The notes under the pieces: generated by a model
What the model saw: the letters and a program-made list of their open reading frames with translations, nothing else
What the model was told of the DNA's origin: nothing
Database searches by the model: none
Program-made: the position numbers and the translations under genes
In this document: positions 9,422-17,444 of the stretch, in pieces
How positions within the stretch are numbered: position 1 is the first letter of the stretch
Layout of the letters: each line of letters starts with the position of its first letter
NCBI RefSeq assembly: GCF_000226215.1
Contig: NZ_AGFF01000003.1
Coordinates: 124,001 to 188,000 of the forward strand
Reading direction: 5' to 3'
Source: Dietzia alimentaria 72
GTDB taxonomy: Bacteria > Actinomycetota > Actinomycetes > Mycobacteriales > Mycobacteriaceae
Length of the DNA stretch: 64,000 nucleotides

Positions 9422-10281
9422 CGGTGGATGCTCCCGGCCGAGTCCTCAAGGGTGGCCGAGGGCACGGTAGCGGAGTGTGATCGTCGCTCTTCGGCCGTCG
9501 GCTCGTGATCGGCCGCCCACACCATCCACGGGTGGGTGCCCTTGGTGTAGGCCTCGTCGAGTTCCGCCCTCTCTTTGAACGTGTCGGCGGGCTTCCAGAA
9601 GCCCAGGTGCTGGTAGGCGAACAGCTGTCCGGTGCCGGCGAGCGAGCCACACACGTCGGCAACGAGGTCGCCGCCCGGCGGCAGGAGGTCGAAAATCGAC
9701 TGAGAGAGCACGAAGTAGCCAGCGTTCTCCCAGATGGGAAACTCACCCACCGGGGTGATCCCCGTGACGTAGCTGTCCTGACCCAGCTGCACACAGTGGA
9801 AGGACGACTGCGGTGGCACGACCATCATCGATGCCCGGGCCCCCGAGTCGTGGAACTTCTCGATGATGTCGTCCATCGGGGCGTCGGTGAGCACGTCGGC
9901 ATAGTTCGCGAGGAAATACTCATCACCACCCAGGTGGGGACGAACGCGTCGGAGACGCTCGCCGATAGGGGACTCCAGTCCCGTGTCGACGAACGTGATC
10001 TTCCAGTCCCCGATATCTGAGGCGAGGAGATCGACCTGCCCCCCGGACAGCACGAAGTCGTTGGACTCCGTCTCGTTGTAATTGAGAAAGAATTCCTTGA
10101 TGTGCTTGGACCCGTAGCCCAGGCACAGGATGAATTCGTTGTGTCCGTAGTGGGCGTAGTACCGCATGACGTGCCACAGCAGAGGCCGGTGGCCCACCAT
10201 CTGCATTGGTTTGGGGAGACCTTCTCCGATTTCGTTGCGCATACGCATGCCATAGCCGCCGCAGAACAGGACAACCTTCAT
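9418..10281 (-). CDS. rfbF: Glucose-1-phosphate cytidylyltransferase-like enzyme
   Basis: 287 residues with the sugar-nucleotide transferase signature FCGGYGMRMR followed by LPKPM. The RfbF-typical run LLWHVMRYYAHYG, FILCLGYGSKHIKEFF and NYNET supports cytidylyl rather than thymidylyl transfer. The enzyme would condense CTP with glucose-1-phosphate to CDP-glucose, the entry point to CDP-deoxysugars. The gene is coupled to its neighbours by 4-bp overlaps on both sides. No canonical CDP-glucose 4,6-dehydratase is labelled nearby unless the SDR at 7740-8768 plays that part. Confidence 0.85.
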   Translation of the reverse strand: MKVVLFCGGYGMRMRNEIGEGLPKPMQMVGHRPLLWHVMRYYAHYGHNEFILCLGYGSKHIKEFFLNYNETESNDFVLSGGQVDLLASDIGDWKITFVDTGLESPIGERLRRVRPHLGGDEYFLANYADVLTDAPMDDIIEKFHDSGARASMMVVPPQSSFHCVQLGQDSYVTGITPVGEFPIWENAGYFVLSQSIFDLLPPGGDLVADVCGSLAGTGQLFAYQHLGFWKPADTFKERAELDEAYTKGTHPWMVWAADHEPTAEERRSHSATVPSATLEDSAGSIHR

Positions 10282-11561
10282 CGCTTTACTCCGTCCAAAG
10301 GGGGTGTGTCGTCGAGGCTTCCGACCGTGCTCCGAGCAGGTTCCACGATGTCGAGGGTGGGGAGCGGGAAGACGAGCCGTCCGCCCCAGTCGCCGACGTA
10401 GCGGAGCTGTTCGACCAGCTCGGTGCGGAGGTTCCAGGGGAGGACGACGACGAAGTCGGGGCGGTCCTCGGCGATCCGTTCGGGTGGGTGGATGGGGATC
10501 CTCGTGCCGGGTGTGAAACGACCGTGCTTGTACGGATTGCGGTCGACGGCGTACTCGATCAGGTCTGTGCGGATCCCGCTGTAGTTGAGCAGTGTGTTGC
10601 CCTTGCCGGGGGCGCCGTAGGCGACGGTCCGAGCCCCGGACCGTCGCTGCTCGAGCAGGAACTCGAGGAGACGGCGACGAGCCTCGTCCGCGGCGGGCTG
10701 GAGGAGGCGGTAACCCTCGGTGTGGTGGAGACCGGCGTCCGCCTCGAGATCCAGAACCCGCTGCACCGATGGGCCCGGCTTCCGGCCCGCCTCGGCGGGG
10801 CTCGCCCAGAGTCGGATCGACCCGCCGTGAGTCGGCAGCATCTCGACGTCGTAGAGGTCGAGACCGGCGGTCGAGAGCGCCCGCCGGGCGGCGAGGACCG
10901 TGAAGTACTGGAAGTGTTCGTGGTAAACGGTGTCGAACTGCGCGGAGGCGACCAGGTGGAGTGCATGGTGGACCTCGATACTGAGGTGGCCGTCGTCGGC
11001 GAGCAGGATCCGTAGTCCTTCGGTGAACCCGAGCAGATCGGGGATATGGGCGTAGACGTTGTTTGCCACCACCAGGTCTGCCGGGCCCTGTTCGTCCCTG
11101 ATCCGCCGCGCCGAGATCGGGTCGAGGAACTCCGTGACGGTGGGGACTCCGCGGTCGCGGGCGGCGGCGCCGACGTTCGACGAGGGTTCGATACCGAGGC
11201 AGCGGATACCGGCGGCCACGACGTGCTGCAGGAGGTAGCCGTCGTTGCTGGCCACCTCGACGACGAAGGAGTCAGGGCCCAGGTCGAGGCGATCGACCGC
11301 GTCGTCGACGAAGGTCTTGGCGTGCGCCACCCAACTGTCCGAGAACGACGAGTAGTAGGCGTAGTCGGTGAACGTGTCCTCCGGTGTTATGAGCGCGGGG
11401 ATCTGGAGCAGGAAGCACTCGGGGCACAGCCGCATGTGCAGCGGGTAGGTGACCTCGGGCTCGTCGAGTTGGGTGGCCGTGAGGAACCTCTCGCACGGTG
11501 GCGTGGCACCGAGATCGAGAACGCTCAGAAGGGTGGAGTTCCCACAAAGCCGACACTGCAC
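10278..11561 (-). CDS. Sugar C-methyltransferase (zinc-binding N-domain, SAM domain, C-terminal domain)
   Basis: About 427 residues from GTG 11561. Order of parts: an N-terminal zinc-binding module (CRLCGN ... CPECFLLQ), a SAM-binding Rossmann domain with a good motif I (VVEVASNDGYLL), then the C-methyltransferase C-terminal domain (VAYGAPGKGNTLLNY). This is the TylC3/NovU type, which methylates a carbon of a nucleotide-activated deoxysugar. A GGGGGT stretch lies about 8 nt before the GTG; no ATG exists in a suitable position. It is coupled to the cytidylyltransferase by ATGA overlap. The upstream gap of 131 bp may hold a separate promoter. Confidence 0.85.
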   Translation of the reverse strand: MQCRLCGNSTLLSVLDLGATPPCERFLTATQLDEPEVTYPLHMRLCPECFLLQIPALITPEDTFTDYAYYSSFSDSWVAHAKTFVDDAVDRLDLGPDSFVVEVASNDGYLLQHVVAAGIRCLGIEPSSNVGAAARDRGVPTVTEFLDPISARRIRDEQGPADLVVANNVYAHIPDLLGFTEGLRILLADDGHLSIEVHHALHLVASAQFDTVYHEHFQYFTVLAARRALSTAGLDLYDVEMLPTHGGSIRLWASPAEAGRKPGPSVQRVLDLEADAGLHHTEGYRLLQPAADEARRRLLEFLLEQRRSGARTVAYGAPGKGNTLLNYSGIRTDLIEYAVDRNPYKHGRFTPGTRIPIHPPERIAEDRPDFVVVLPWNLRTELVEQLRYVGDWGGRLVFPLPTLDIVEPARSTVGSLDDTPPLDGVKR

Positions 11562-11692
11562 GATGTTGACCCCCGGAAAAGTGAGAGGACATGTAAGGCG
11601 TCTTTCATGTCCGGTACGGAAGAATTCACGATAACTCAGCCGGTCCCTGCTCGTGAGAAAGTTCCTACTTCCCGACCCCGCCGCCCGCGGGG

Positions 11693-12781
11693 TCAGACCC
11701 GGTCGACCGGGCCGTCGACGACCCACCGGCCGGTCAGTTCAGGCAGGGTGCGCTCCAGTTCGGGCAACAGATCCGGGACGGTCAGAAGAACGGTGTCGGG
11801 CGCTGAGGCGAGGAGTGTCTCCGGGCTGATGATGGGGATGTCGGTACCGGGCATCCGGCTACCGTGCTTGGCCGACGACGCGTCCGCGACCGCGACGAGC
11901 AGGTCGCGCGTGATCCCCGCCCGGGCGAAGAGCGCGACCGCCCGGGAGGCCGCGCCGTACGCGGCGACGGTGTGTCCCTTGTCACGCTGGTCCTCCAGCC
12001 ATCGCCGCAGGTGGGTGGCGTGGCTGTCCGCCGCGTGCTGGAGCGCGGTCGTTCCCTCCGCGGTGTGCAGGCCCAGACGGCGCTCCTCAGCCATGATCTG
12101 CCGCACCGGCTCCGGCTGGCCGGCGTCCCGGTCCGCGGTCGCCGCGACGAGGTGGGTGCCCCCGTAGAGGTCGAAGCTCCAGATGTCGTGCATCGTCAGC
12201 CCGCATCCCCGCAGGAGCGCGTGGAGCGACGTCGTCGAGTAGTACGCGAAGTGTCCGTGGCGCAGAGCGTTCCACTGTCCCTGTCCGACGATCGTGGCGA
12301 AGGAGTGGAACTGCAGGAGCAGGACGCCCCCCGGGGCCAGCGCACGACGACGGTCGGCGAAGGCCGCGCGTTGATCCGGGCAGTGCATGATGCCGAAGCA
12401 GTCGACAACCACGTCCGCCGGCCCCCCGTCCACGGGGTGCAGACCGCGCGACTTCAGGTGGTCCACCCAGGTGCCGCCGTGCGGGCTACCGAACTCCCGG
12501 ACGGTCGATCGGCCGTCGAACCATCCTGAGGCGGCCACTCGGTCGACGGCGTCGACGGCCTGATCGATCAGCGCGCGTGGCTCCACGCCGCGGGGTTCCT
12601 GCGTGACCGTGTCGTCCTCCGCCAACTGCGCCAATGCACACGCCTGGCACAGGGCCATCGCGAGCGGATGGGTCGGATCGTCGGTGGGGGACCCGACCGG
12701 GGGGAAGAAATCGGAGGCGGGCTGGTCCCCGAGGTCCAGAATCGTGATCAGCCGTTCGCTCCCGCATCCGCGGCAAGTCAT
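11693..12781 (-). CDS. Second C-methyltransferase-type protein with a degenerate SAM motif
   Basis: About 362 residues from ATG 12781, preceded by a strong GGAGGA. It shares the layout of the next gene: a cysteine module (CRGCGS ... CQACALAQ), a methyltransferase-like middle and a C-terminal domain with VAAYGAASRAVALF. The SAM motif I region reads VREFGSPHGGTW instead of an acidic, glycine-rich loop, and the middle domain is shorter. It may therefore be weakly active, inactive or use a different cofactor. It is the first gene of the minus-strand operon and is divergent from the 3,5-epimerase gene, 34 bp away. A paralogous duplication is likely. Confidence 0.72.
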   Translation of the reverse strand: MTCRGCGSERLITILDLGDQPASDFFPPVGSPTDDPTHPLAMALCQACALAQLAEDDTVTQEPRGVEPRALIDQAVDAVDRVAASGWFDGRSTVREFGSPHGGTWVDHLKSRGLHPVDGGPADVVVDCFGIMHCPDQRAAFADRRRALAPGGVLLLQFHSFATIVGQGQWNALRHGHFAYYSTTSLHALLRGCGLTMHDIWSFDLYGGTHLVAATADRDAGQPEPVRQIMAEERRLGLHTAEGTTALQHAADSHATHLRRWLEDQRDKGHTVAAYGAASRAVALFARAGITRDLLVAVADASSAKHGSRMPGTDIPIISPETLLASAPDTVLLTVPDLLPELERTLPELTGRWVVDGPVDRV

Positions 12782-12815
12782 GGTGGTCCTCCTCCGGGTG
12801 CGGCACGATAGGGGA

Positions 12816-13406
12816 GTGCGCGTCAAAAGTACCGAACTGCCCGGCGTCCTCGTCCTCGTTCCGGAACCGTTCACCGACGAGCGGGGTTTCTTCACCCGCA
12901 CTTTCGACGCGGAGATCTTCGACACGGCTGTCGGCAGGCCCGGAGCGTCCGCCGGATTCCTGCAGGACTCGCAGTCACGCTCCCGGCGGGGAACCATCCG
13001 GGGGATGCACGGTCGCCTGGGCGCGGGCGAGGCCAAACTCGTCCGGTGCGCGCGCGGCGCGGTCCTGGACGTCATCGTCGACATCCGTCCCGACTCCGAT
13101 TCCTTCGGCAGATCGATCGCCGTGACGCTGGACGATGAGACCTTCCACCATCTCTACATCCCGCCCGGGTTCCTCCACGGGTTCCAGGCGCTCACCGAGT
13201 ATGCGGACGTGTGTTACAGGATCGACCGGCCGCACGACTCGACCGAGGACATCTCCGTGGCCCACGATGACCCCGAGCTGGGCCTGGACTGGCCGCTGCC
13301 GGTGGGTCCGATCTCGGACCGGGACCGATCGGCCCCCTCGTTCCGGGAGACGCTCGACCGCCTGGCGACCGAGGGACCCGGGCGAGCCGGCGGAGTCGTC
13401 TCCTAG
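12816..13406 (+). CDS. dTDP-4-dehydrorhamnose 3,5-epimerase-like (RmlC/RfbC family)
   Basis: 196 residues from GTG 12816, just after GGGGA. The cupin core is clear: PEPFTDERGFFTRTF, the QSRSRRGTIRGMHGRLG segment with the catalytic histidine, YIPPGFLHGFQ and the aspartate-rich ADVCYR strand. RmlC epimerises C3 and C5 of a 4-keto-6-deoxy nucleotide sugar. The usual GLHYQ is replaced by GMHGR here, so the substrate may differ from dTDP-4-keto-rhamnose. It is divergent from the sugar operon and shares its promoter region. No rmlA, rmlB or rmlD is in the window. Confidence 0.82.
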   Translation: MRVKSTELPGVLVLVPEPFTDERGFFTRTFDAEIFDTAVGRPGASAGFLQDSQSRSRRGTIRGMHGRLGAGEAKLVRCARGAVLDVIVDIRPDSDSFGRSIAVTLDDETFHHLYIPPGFLHGFQALTEYADVCYRIDRPHDSTEDISVAHDDPELGLDWPLPVGPISDRDRSAPSFRETLDRLATEGPGRAGGVVS

Positions 13407-13876
13407 TCCCGACGAGTCAACGCCTGCGCCGCTGCGGCCACCCCGAGCGCGGCCAGTCCCGTGCGAAGCCGGTCCGAGGCGATGAGCGCTCCAATCCGCG
13501 GGGCAGTGACCTCGTCTTGGGCGATCCGCACGTGCAGCGGCAGAACGCCTGCGGTCACGGCCGGGGCAGCCACACCGCTCGCGCAGGCGATCATGGTGGC
13601 GGTGCGACCCGTGCGTTCTCCGGAGCGGAGTGAGCCGTAGGCCGCCCACGCTGAGGCGCCGAGACCGGCCGCATACAGCGTGAGTGCGACGGGGGCGATC
13701 CGACGGGCGTGTTCGGCCTGCCGCTCGCCGAGACCGTGCGTGGGTCCGTGGAACAGTTCCGGGTAGACCACCGAGGTCACCATGGATTGGAATCCCAGAT
13801 GGATCGCGGACGTGGTGAGCAGCGCGAGGCGGCCGGCACGCAGGTTCGGGTCGGCGGGCGCACGGCGGCGGATCAT
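13403..13876 (-). CDS. Hypothetical integral membrane protein
   Basis: 157 residues with about four hydrophobic segments (near residues 17-38, 60-80, 92-110 and 130-148). No recognised family motif. ATG 13876 is preferred over an in-frame TTG three codons upstream because GGTAGG sits at the right distance. Its stop overlaps the stop of the 3,5-epimerase gene in convergent orientation. It lies 10 bp downstream of the SnoaL-like gene on the same strand and may be co-transcribed with it. Function unknown. Confidence 0.6.
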   Translation of the reverse strand: MIRRRAPADPNLRAGRLALLTTSAIHLGFQSMVTSVVYPELFHGPTHGLGERQAEHARRIAPVALTLYAAGLGASAWAAYGSLRSGERTGRTATMIACASGVAAPAVTAGVLPLHVRIAQDEVTAPRIGALIASDRLRTGLAALGVAAAAQALTRRD

Positions 13877-13886
13877 GACTGCCAAC

Positions 13887-14441
13887 CTACCCCTCGCGGG
13901 AGCGGGCGAGCAGTGCTCGACCCTCGCCGTCGTCGGTCACCGCACGTGCGGTGCGCAGCACCACCCGCCACCCACGGTCCGGGGCGTCGGTGGAGCCGCG
14001 CCGTTCGAGTTCCCAGCGGCTGGCGGTGACGCGCAGGACCGTGTAGCGCCCGGGCTTGGAGGAGCGCACCACGAGCTGGGTGTAGCCGGTCGCCACGGCC
14101 CGGTCGCCGTCGATCAATACCAACGGCAAGCTCGGCACGTGGCCGCAGCCGTGCGCGATGAGTCCCTGGTGGGCGTCGCCGAGCACCATCTCGGTGAGGC
14201 CACGGTGGCCCTCGAGAACGCCGGTGTCCACGTCGTAGACGCCGTCCTCGGTCCACAACTCGGCCACCCCCTCGGCGTCACCGGAATCGACCCGGGGCGA
14301 GTAGGCGGCGAGGATCCGCAGCACGGCGAGCTCGTCCTGCGCGGCGTCGAGGCGGGTGAGGGTGTCGGAGATCCGGGCTTCCGCCGAGGCGAGTCGGGCT
14401 TCGAGGACGTTCAGGCGGTCGGTGTCGGGGGAGGAAGTCAT
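13887..14441 (-). CDS. SnoaL/NTF2-like domain protein
   Basis: 184 residues from ATG 14441. An N-terminal helical segment (LEARLASAEARIS) is followed by a cone-shaped SnoaL-type domain with AAYSPRVDSGDAEGVAELW, GVYDVDTG and GRYTVLRV. The family covers polyketide cyclases, steroid isomerase-like enzymes and binding proteins. It is divergent from a ketosteroid-dehydrogenase-like flavoprotein, which fits a steroid or aromatic role, but catalytic residues cannot be assigned. An in-frame ATG at 14468 is an alternative start; neither has a convincing ribosome-binding site. Confidence 0.68.
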   Translation of the reverse strand: MTSSPDTDRLNVLEARLASAEARISDTLTRLDAAQDELAVLRILAAYSPRVDSGDAEGVAELWTEDGVYDVDTGVLEGHRGLTEMVLGDAHQGLIAHGCGHVPSLPLVLIDGDRAVATGYTQLVVRSSKPGRYTVLRVTASRWELERRGSTDAPDRGWRVVLRTARAVTDDGEGRALLARSREG

Positions 14442-14481
14442 GAGCCCGACATTAATGCGTCGACTCATCGTAAGAACACGT

Positions 14482-14487
14482 TATAGT
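14482..14487 (+). promoter_or_regulatory. Candidate -10 element of a leaderless promoter
   Basis: TATAGT ends 7 bp before the ATG of the flavoprotein gene. A transcript starting 7-8 bp downstream of this hexamer would begin at or next to the start codon, and no ribosome-binding site is present. Leaderless mRNAs are common in Mycobacteriales. No clear -35 hexamer is visible. Confidence 0.5.
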
Positions 14488-14494
14488 TTTCCCC

Positions 14495-15949
14495 ATGACG
14501 GACACCGCTTCAGACACTCGTCCATCGCTGGTCACCGCAGACGTGGTGGTGGTGGGCATGGGCATCGCCGGGGCGTGCGCCGCGATCGAGGCGGCCGAGG
14601 CCGGTTCCACGGTGATCGTGCTGGAGGGTGCGTCGGGCCCGGGCGGCTCGTCCGCGCAATCCGGCGGCGAGGTCTACCTGGGCGGAGGTACCTCCACGCA
14701 GCGGGCGCTGGGTATCGACGACACCGTCGAGGACATGCGCGCGTTCCTCATGGCTGCGCTCGGCCCCAATGCCGACGAGGCCAAGATCGACGCCTACTGC
14801 ACGGGCGCGGTGGAGCACCACGATTGGTTGGTCTCCCACGGCGCGGTGTTCCACCACAAGCTCTGGGACACCCCCACCTGGATGCCCGGCGACGACTCGG
14901 GTCTGATGTGGATGGGTGAGCGCGCGGAGCCGTACGCCTCGATCGCCAGGCCCGCCGCCCGCGGCCATCGCCCGCCGGCCCCCAACTTCGCCGGCAACGT
15001 GCTCATGGACTCGCTCGTGGTTACCGCGGAGAAGGTCGGCGTCACCCTGGAGTGCGACATCAAGGTCCGCTCGCTGATCGTCGAGGAGGGCCGGGTGGTG
15101 GGCGTGCGCGCCACCGAGTTCGGCGTGGAGCGCGAGTACCGCGCGAACAGCGGCGTCGTGTTGGCCACGGGAGGGTTCGTGGACAACGAGCGCATGGTCG
15201 AGCAGTGGGCGCCTCAGCAGCTGGGCAAGGACGCCGTGTCCGACGGTCGTGACGACGGCTCCGGCATCGAGATGGGAATGGAGATCGGTGCGGCCGTCCG
15301 ACGTATGCACCAGACCGAGACCGCCATGCTCATCATCCCGCGCCTGGTGGTGGGCGCGATGCTCGTCGACGGCGACGGCCAGCGCTTCATCAACGAGGAG
15401 GTCTACCCGGGCCTGTACTGCCACGCCGCGGTGCATCACCGTCGTCCGCCGGTGTGGGTGATCATCGACGAGAAGGGCATCGAGGACGTCCCCGAGTCCG
15501 AACTGTGGGGTATGCAGCCCATGCACGCCGCCGAGACCATCGAGGAGCTGGCCGCCGACTGCGGGCTGCCCGTCGACGCGTTGGCCGATCAGCTGCGCCG
15601 CTATAACGCCGGTGCCGAGAACGGCGAGGATCCGCAGTTCGGCAAGAGCTCGACCTGGGTGCGGCCGCTCGAGCCGCCCTTCGGCGCGTACCCCACGGGT
15701 GCCGGCGGCCCGGACACGTTCGCAGGCCTGCCGCTCAAGGCTCAGGGTTTCACCCTGGGAGGCCTGCACACCGATCTGGACTCGCGGGTCCTGGACCACG
15801 CGGGAGAGCCCATCCCGGGACTGTTCGCGGCCGGTCGCTGTACGCACGGTCTGCACGGTGAGGGCTACATCTCCGGCACCTCGCTCGGTGACGGTTCCTT
15901 CTTCGGTCGCCGCGCGGGTCGCGGTGCGGCGGGGTCGGCGCGGGCGTGA
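14495..15949 (+). CDS. FAD-dependent oxidoreductase, 3-ketosteroid dehydrogenase / fumarate reductase flavoprotein family
   Basis: 484 residues. The N-terminal dinucleotide-binding fold is ADVVVVGMGIAGACAA with a downstream acidic residue, then GGSSAQSGGEVYLGGG as in KstD-type enzymes. VLATGGF lies in the middle, and the C-terminal FAD contact is the GYISGTSLGDGSFFGRRAG segment. These enzymes introduce a double bond into 3-keto steroids or similar substrates. It starts a probable operon with two thioesterases (4-bp then 14-bp overlap), which suggests a lipid or sterol side pathway. Substrate is inferred, not shown. Confidence 0.82.
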   Translation: MTDTASDTRPSLVTADVVVVGMGIAGACAAIEAAEAGSTVIVLEGASGPGGSSAQSGGEVYLGGGTSTQRALGIDDTVEDMRAFLMAALGPNADEAKIDAYCTGAVEHHDWLVSHGAVFHHKLWDTPTWMPGDDSGLMWMGERAEPYASIARPAARGHRPPAPNFAGNVLMDSLVVTAEKVGVTLECDIKVRSLIVEEGRVVGVRATEFGVEREYRANSGVVLATGGFVDNERMVEQWAPQQLGKDAVSDGRDDGSGIEMGMEIGAAVRRMHQTETAMLIIPRLVVGAMLVDGDGQRFINEEVYPGLYCHAAVHHRRPPVWVIIDEKGIEDVPESELWGMQPMHAAETIEELAADCGLPVDALADQLRRYNAGAENGEDPQFGKSSTWVRPLEPPFGAYPTGAGGPDTFAGLPLKAQGFTLGGLHTDLDSRVLDHAGEPIPGLFAAGRCTHGLHGEGYISGTSLGDGSFFGRRAGRGAAGSARA

Positions 15950-16674
15950 CCGAGACAGAGGACGCCACGGGCGCGGGCGCCGCGATCGTCGAGGGTGCAC
16001 CCGTACGGCGTCCGCGCCCCGCGGTGGATCTCGTGCCCCTAAGCCCGACGCGTGGCGCGGGGGCACCCGTGGACCGGGTCGACGACGACGAGGCCGGCGT
16101 CTTTGCCCTGGTCGAGCAGCTGCGCCGGATCCGCGCACTGACCACGGGCGGGATTTTCAGCACCGACCTGGCACCGCTCACCGAGCGACTGCGTCACGTG
16201 GCTGATGAGTTGGAGGCCGCGTCGGCGACACCCGAACACAGAATGGCCGCCATGTGGGAGGGCCGCCAATACATGGCCAACTGCCCGGCGATCGGTCGCG
16301 CGAACCCCGTGGCCCCGCCGCTGAAGTACGAGCGACTGGACGACGGCACTCTGCGCGCGGAGGCGACCCTGGGGCTCGAGTACCAGGGCCCTCCCGGCCG
16401 GGTGCACGGGGGAATCGTGTCGCTACTGTTCGACGCGGTTCTGGGGCGCGCGAACCATCATGCGGGCACCACCGGGATGACCGTGTACCTCGATATCGAC
16501 TACCACGGTGCGACTCCGCTCTTCGAGCCGATCGTCATCACCGCCCGGCCTGCGCGGATCGACGGCCGCAAGGTCTGGTCGCACGGCGCGATCCACGCCG
16601 ATGGACGACTGTGCGCCACGGCGGAGGGGCTGTTCGTACGTCCGGAGGGGTGGCATCGAGATGGCGGACAATGA
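15946..16674 (+). CDS. PaaI-family (hotdog) thioesterase, copy 1
   Basis: 242 residues from GTG 15946, overlapping the flavoprotein stop as GTGA. The C-terminal hotdog domain has EYQGPPGRVHGGIVSLLFDAVLG, where the HGG motif and following Asp form the thioesterase active site. The N-terminal 110 residues are an extra helical region, and the first 40 look disordered. Likely role: hydrolysis of an acyl-CoA made by the neighbouring oxidative enzymes. It is a paralogue of the proteins at 16661-17395 and 18275-19036. Confidence 0.82.
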   Translation: MTETEDATGAGAAIVEGAPVRRPRPAVDLVPLSPTRGAGAPVDRVDDDEAGVFALVEQLRRIRALTTGGIFSTDLAPLTERLRHVADELEAASATPEHRMAAMWEGRQYMANCPAIGRANPVAPPLKYERLDDGTLRAEATLGLEYQGPPGRVHGGIVSLLFDAVLGRANHHAGTTGMTVYLDIDYHGATPLFEPIVITARPARIDGRKVWSHGAIHADGRLCATAEGLFVRPEGWHRDGGQ

Positions 16675-17395
16675 GTGCGGAGTAGATTCTGTTGCTGTGA
16701 CCACTGAATCCCGCGATGCACTCGAGAATCCCGTCGGCCAGGCTGAGTCCGCGACACCGCCGGTTGAGGGCACACGCTTTGTGCATCAGTACGACGACGG
16801 CTCCGGGCATATCGAACTGGCTCGTGAGCTTCGCCGACTTCGTGGCCTGGTCGCGGGTTCGACCTACGCCGATCTGCATGACGCCGTGACGACCGTGCGG
16901 GAGCTCTCCGATCACCTCGAGGAGGTCGGCACCGTGGTGCACCCTTCCGAGTACGCGAGCTGGGGTGTGCCCGAGCATCTCGGCTCCAACCCGGCGATCG
17001 GTCAGCGCAACCCGGTGTCGCCGCCACTCGATCCGGTGGTGTTGCCCGACGCCAGCGTGCGCTGCGACCTGACGCTGGGCGTGGAATATCAGGGCCCTCC
17101 CGGCTGCGTCCACGGGGGGATCATTGCGCTGGTGTTCGACGAGATGCTGGGCCTGGCCAACGCGGCATCCAGCAGCGTCGGTATGACCGCCGACTTGCAG
17201 ATCGTCTACGCCTCGCTCACGCCGCTGGGCGCACCGCTGCGTTTCGAGGCCCGGCAGGACCGGGTCGAGGGCCGCAAGATCTGGGCCAGTGCCACCCTGT
17301 ACACGGGGGACACGCTGTGCGCGAGCGCCGAGGGATTGTTCATCGAGCCGCGCGGAATCAGCGACGCCGACCGCAGCATGCCCATCGAGGGCTGA
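16661..17395 (+). CDS. PaaI-family (hotdog) thioesterase, copy 2
   Basis: 244 residues from ATG 16661, overlapping the previous gene by 14 bp, with GGAGGGG about 11 nt upstream. The layout matches copy 1: an N-terminal helical extension (LARELRRLRGLV), a linker with NPAIGQRNPVSPP, then the hotdog domain with VEYQGPPGCVHGGIIALVFDEMLG. A GTG at 16697 is an alternative start. The gene ends the + strand operon and faces an SDR gene across a shared terminator-like hairpin. Confidence 0.82.
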   Translation: MADNECGVDSVAVTTESRDALENPVGQAESATPPVEGTRFVHQYDDGSGHIELARELRRLRGLVAGSTYADLHDAVTTVRELSDHLEEVGTVVHPSEYASWGVPEHLGSNPAIGQRNPVSPPLDPVVLPDASVRCDLTLGVEYQGPPGCVHGGIIALVFDEMLGLANAASSSVGMTADLQIVYASLTPLGAPLRFEARQDRVEGRKIWASATLYTGDTLCASAEGLFIEPRGISDADRSMPIEG

Positions 17396-17404
17396 CCGCT
17401 CGGT

Positions 17405-17434
17405 CCGGGGCCCAGACTGCTGCCTGAGCCCCGG
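17405..17434. terminator. Bidirectional terminator-like hairpin
   Basis: CCGGGGC (17405-17411) pairs with GCCCCGG (17428-17434) around a 16-nt loop. It sits in the 49-bp gap between convergent genes. There is no T-tract, so the call rests on position and stem strength. Confidence 0.45.
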
Positions 17435-17444
17435 CCGGTTGGGG

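Noticed and set aside
14510-16138. Long minus-strand open frame of 542 codons
   Set aside because: It is opposite the flavoprotein gene, which has clear FAD motifs; Arg/His/Gly-rich composition indicates a shadow.
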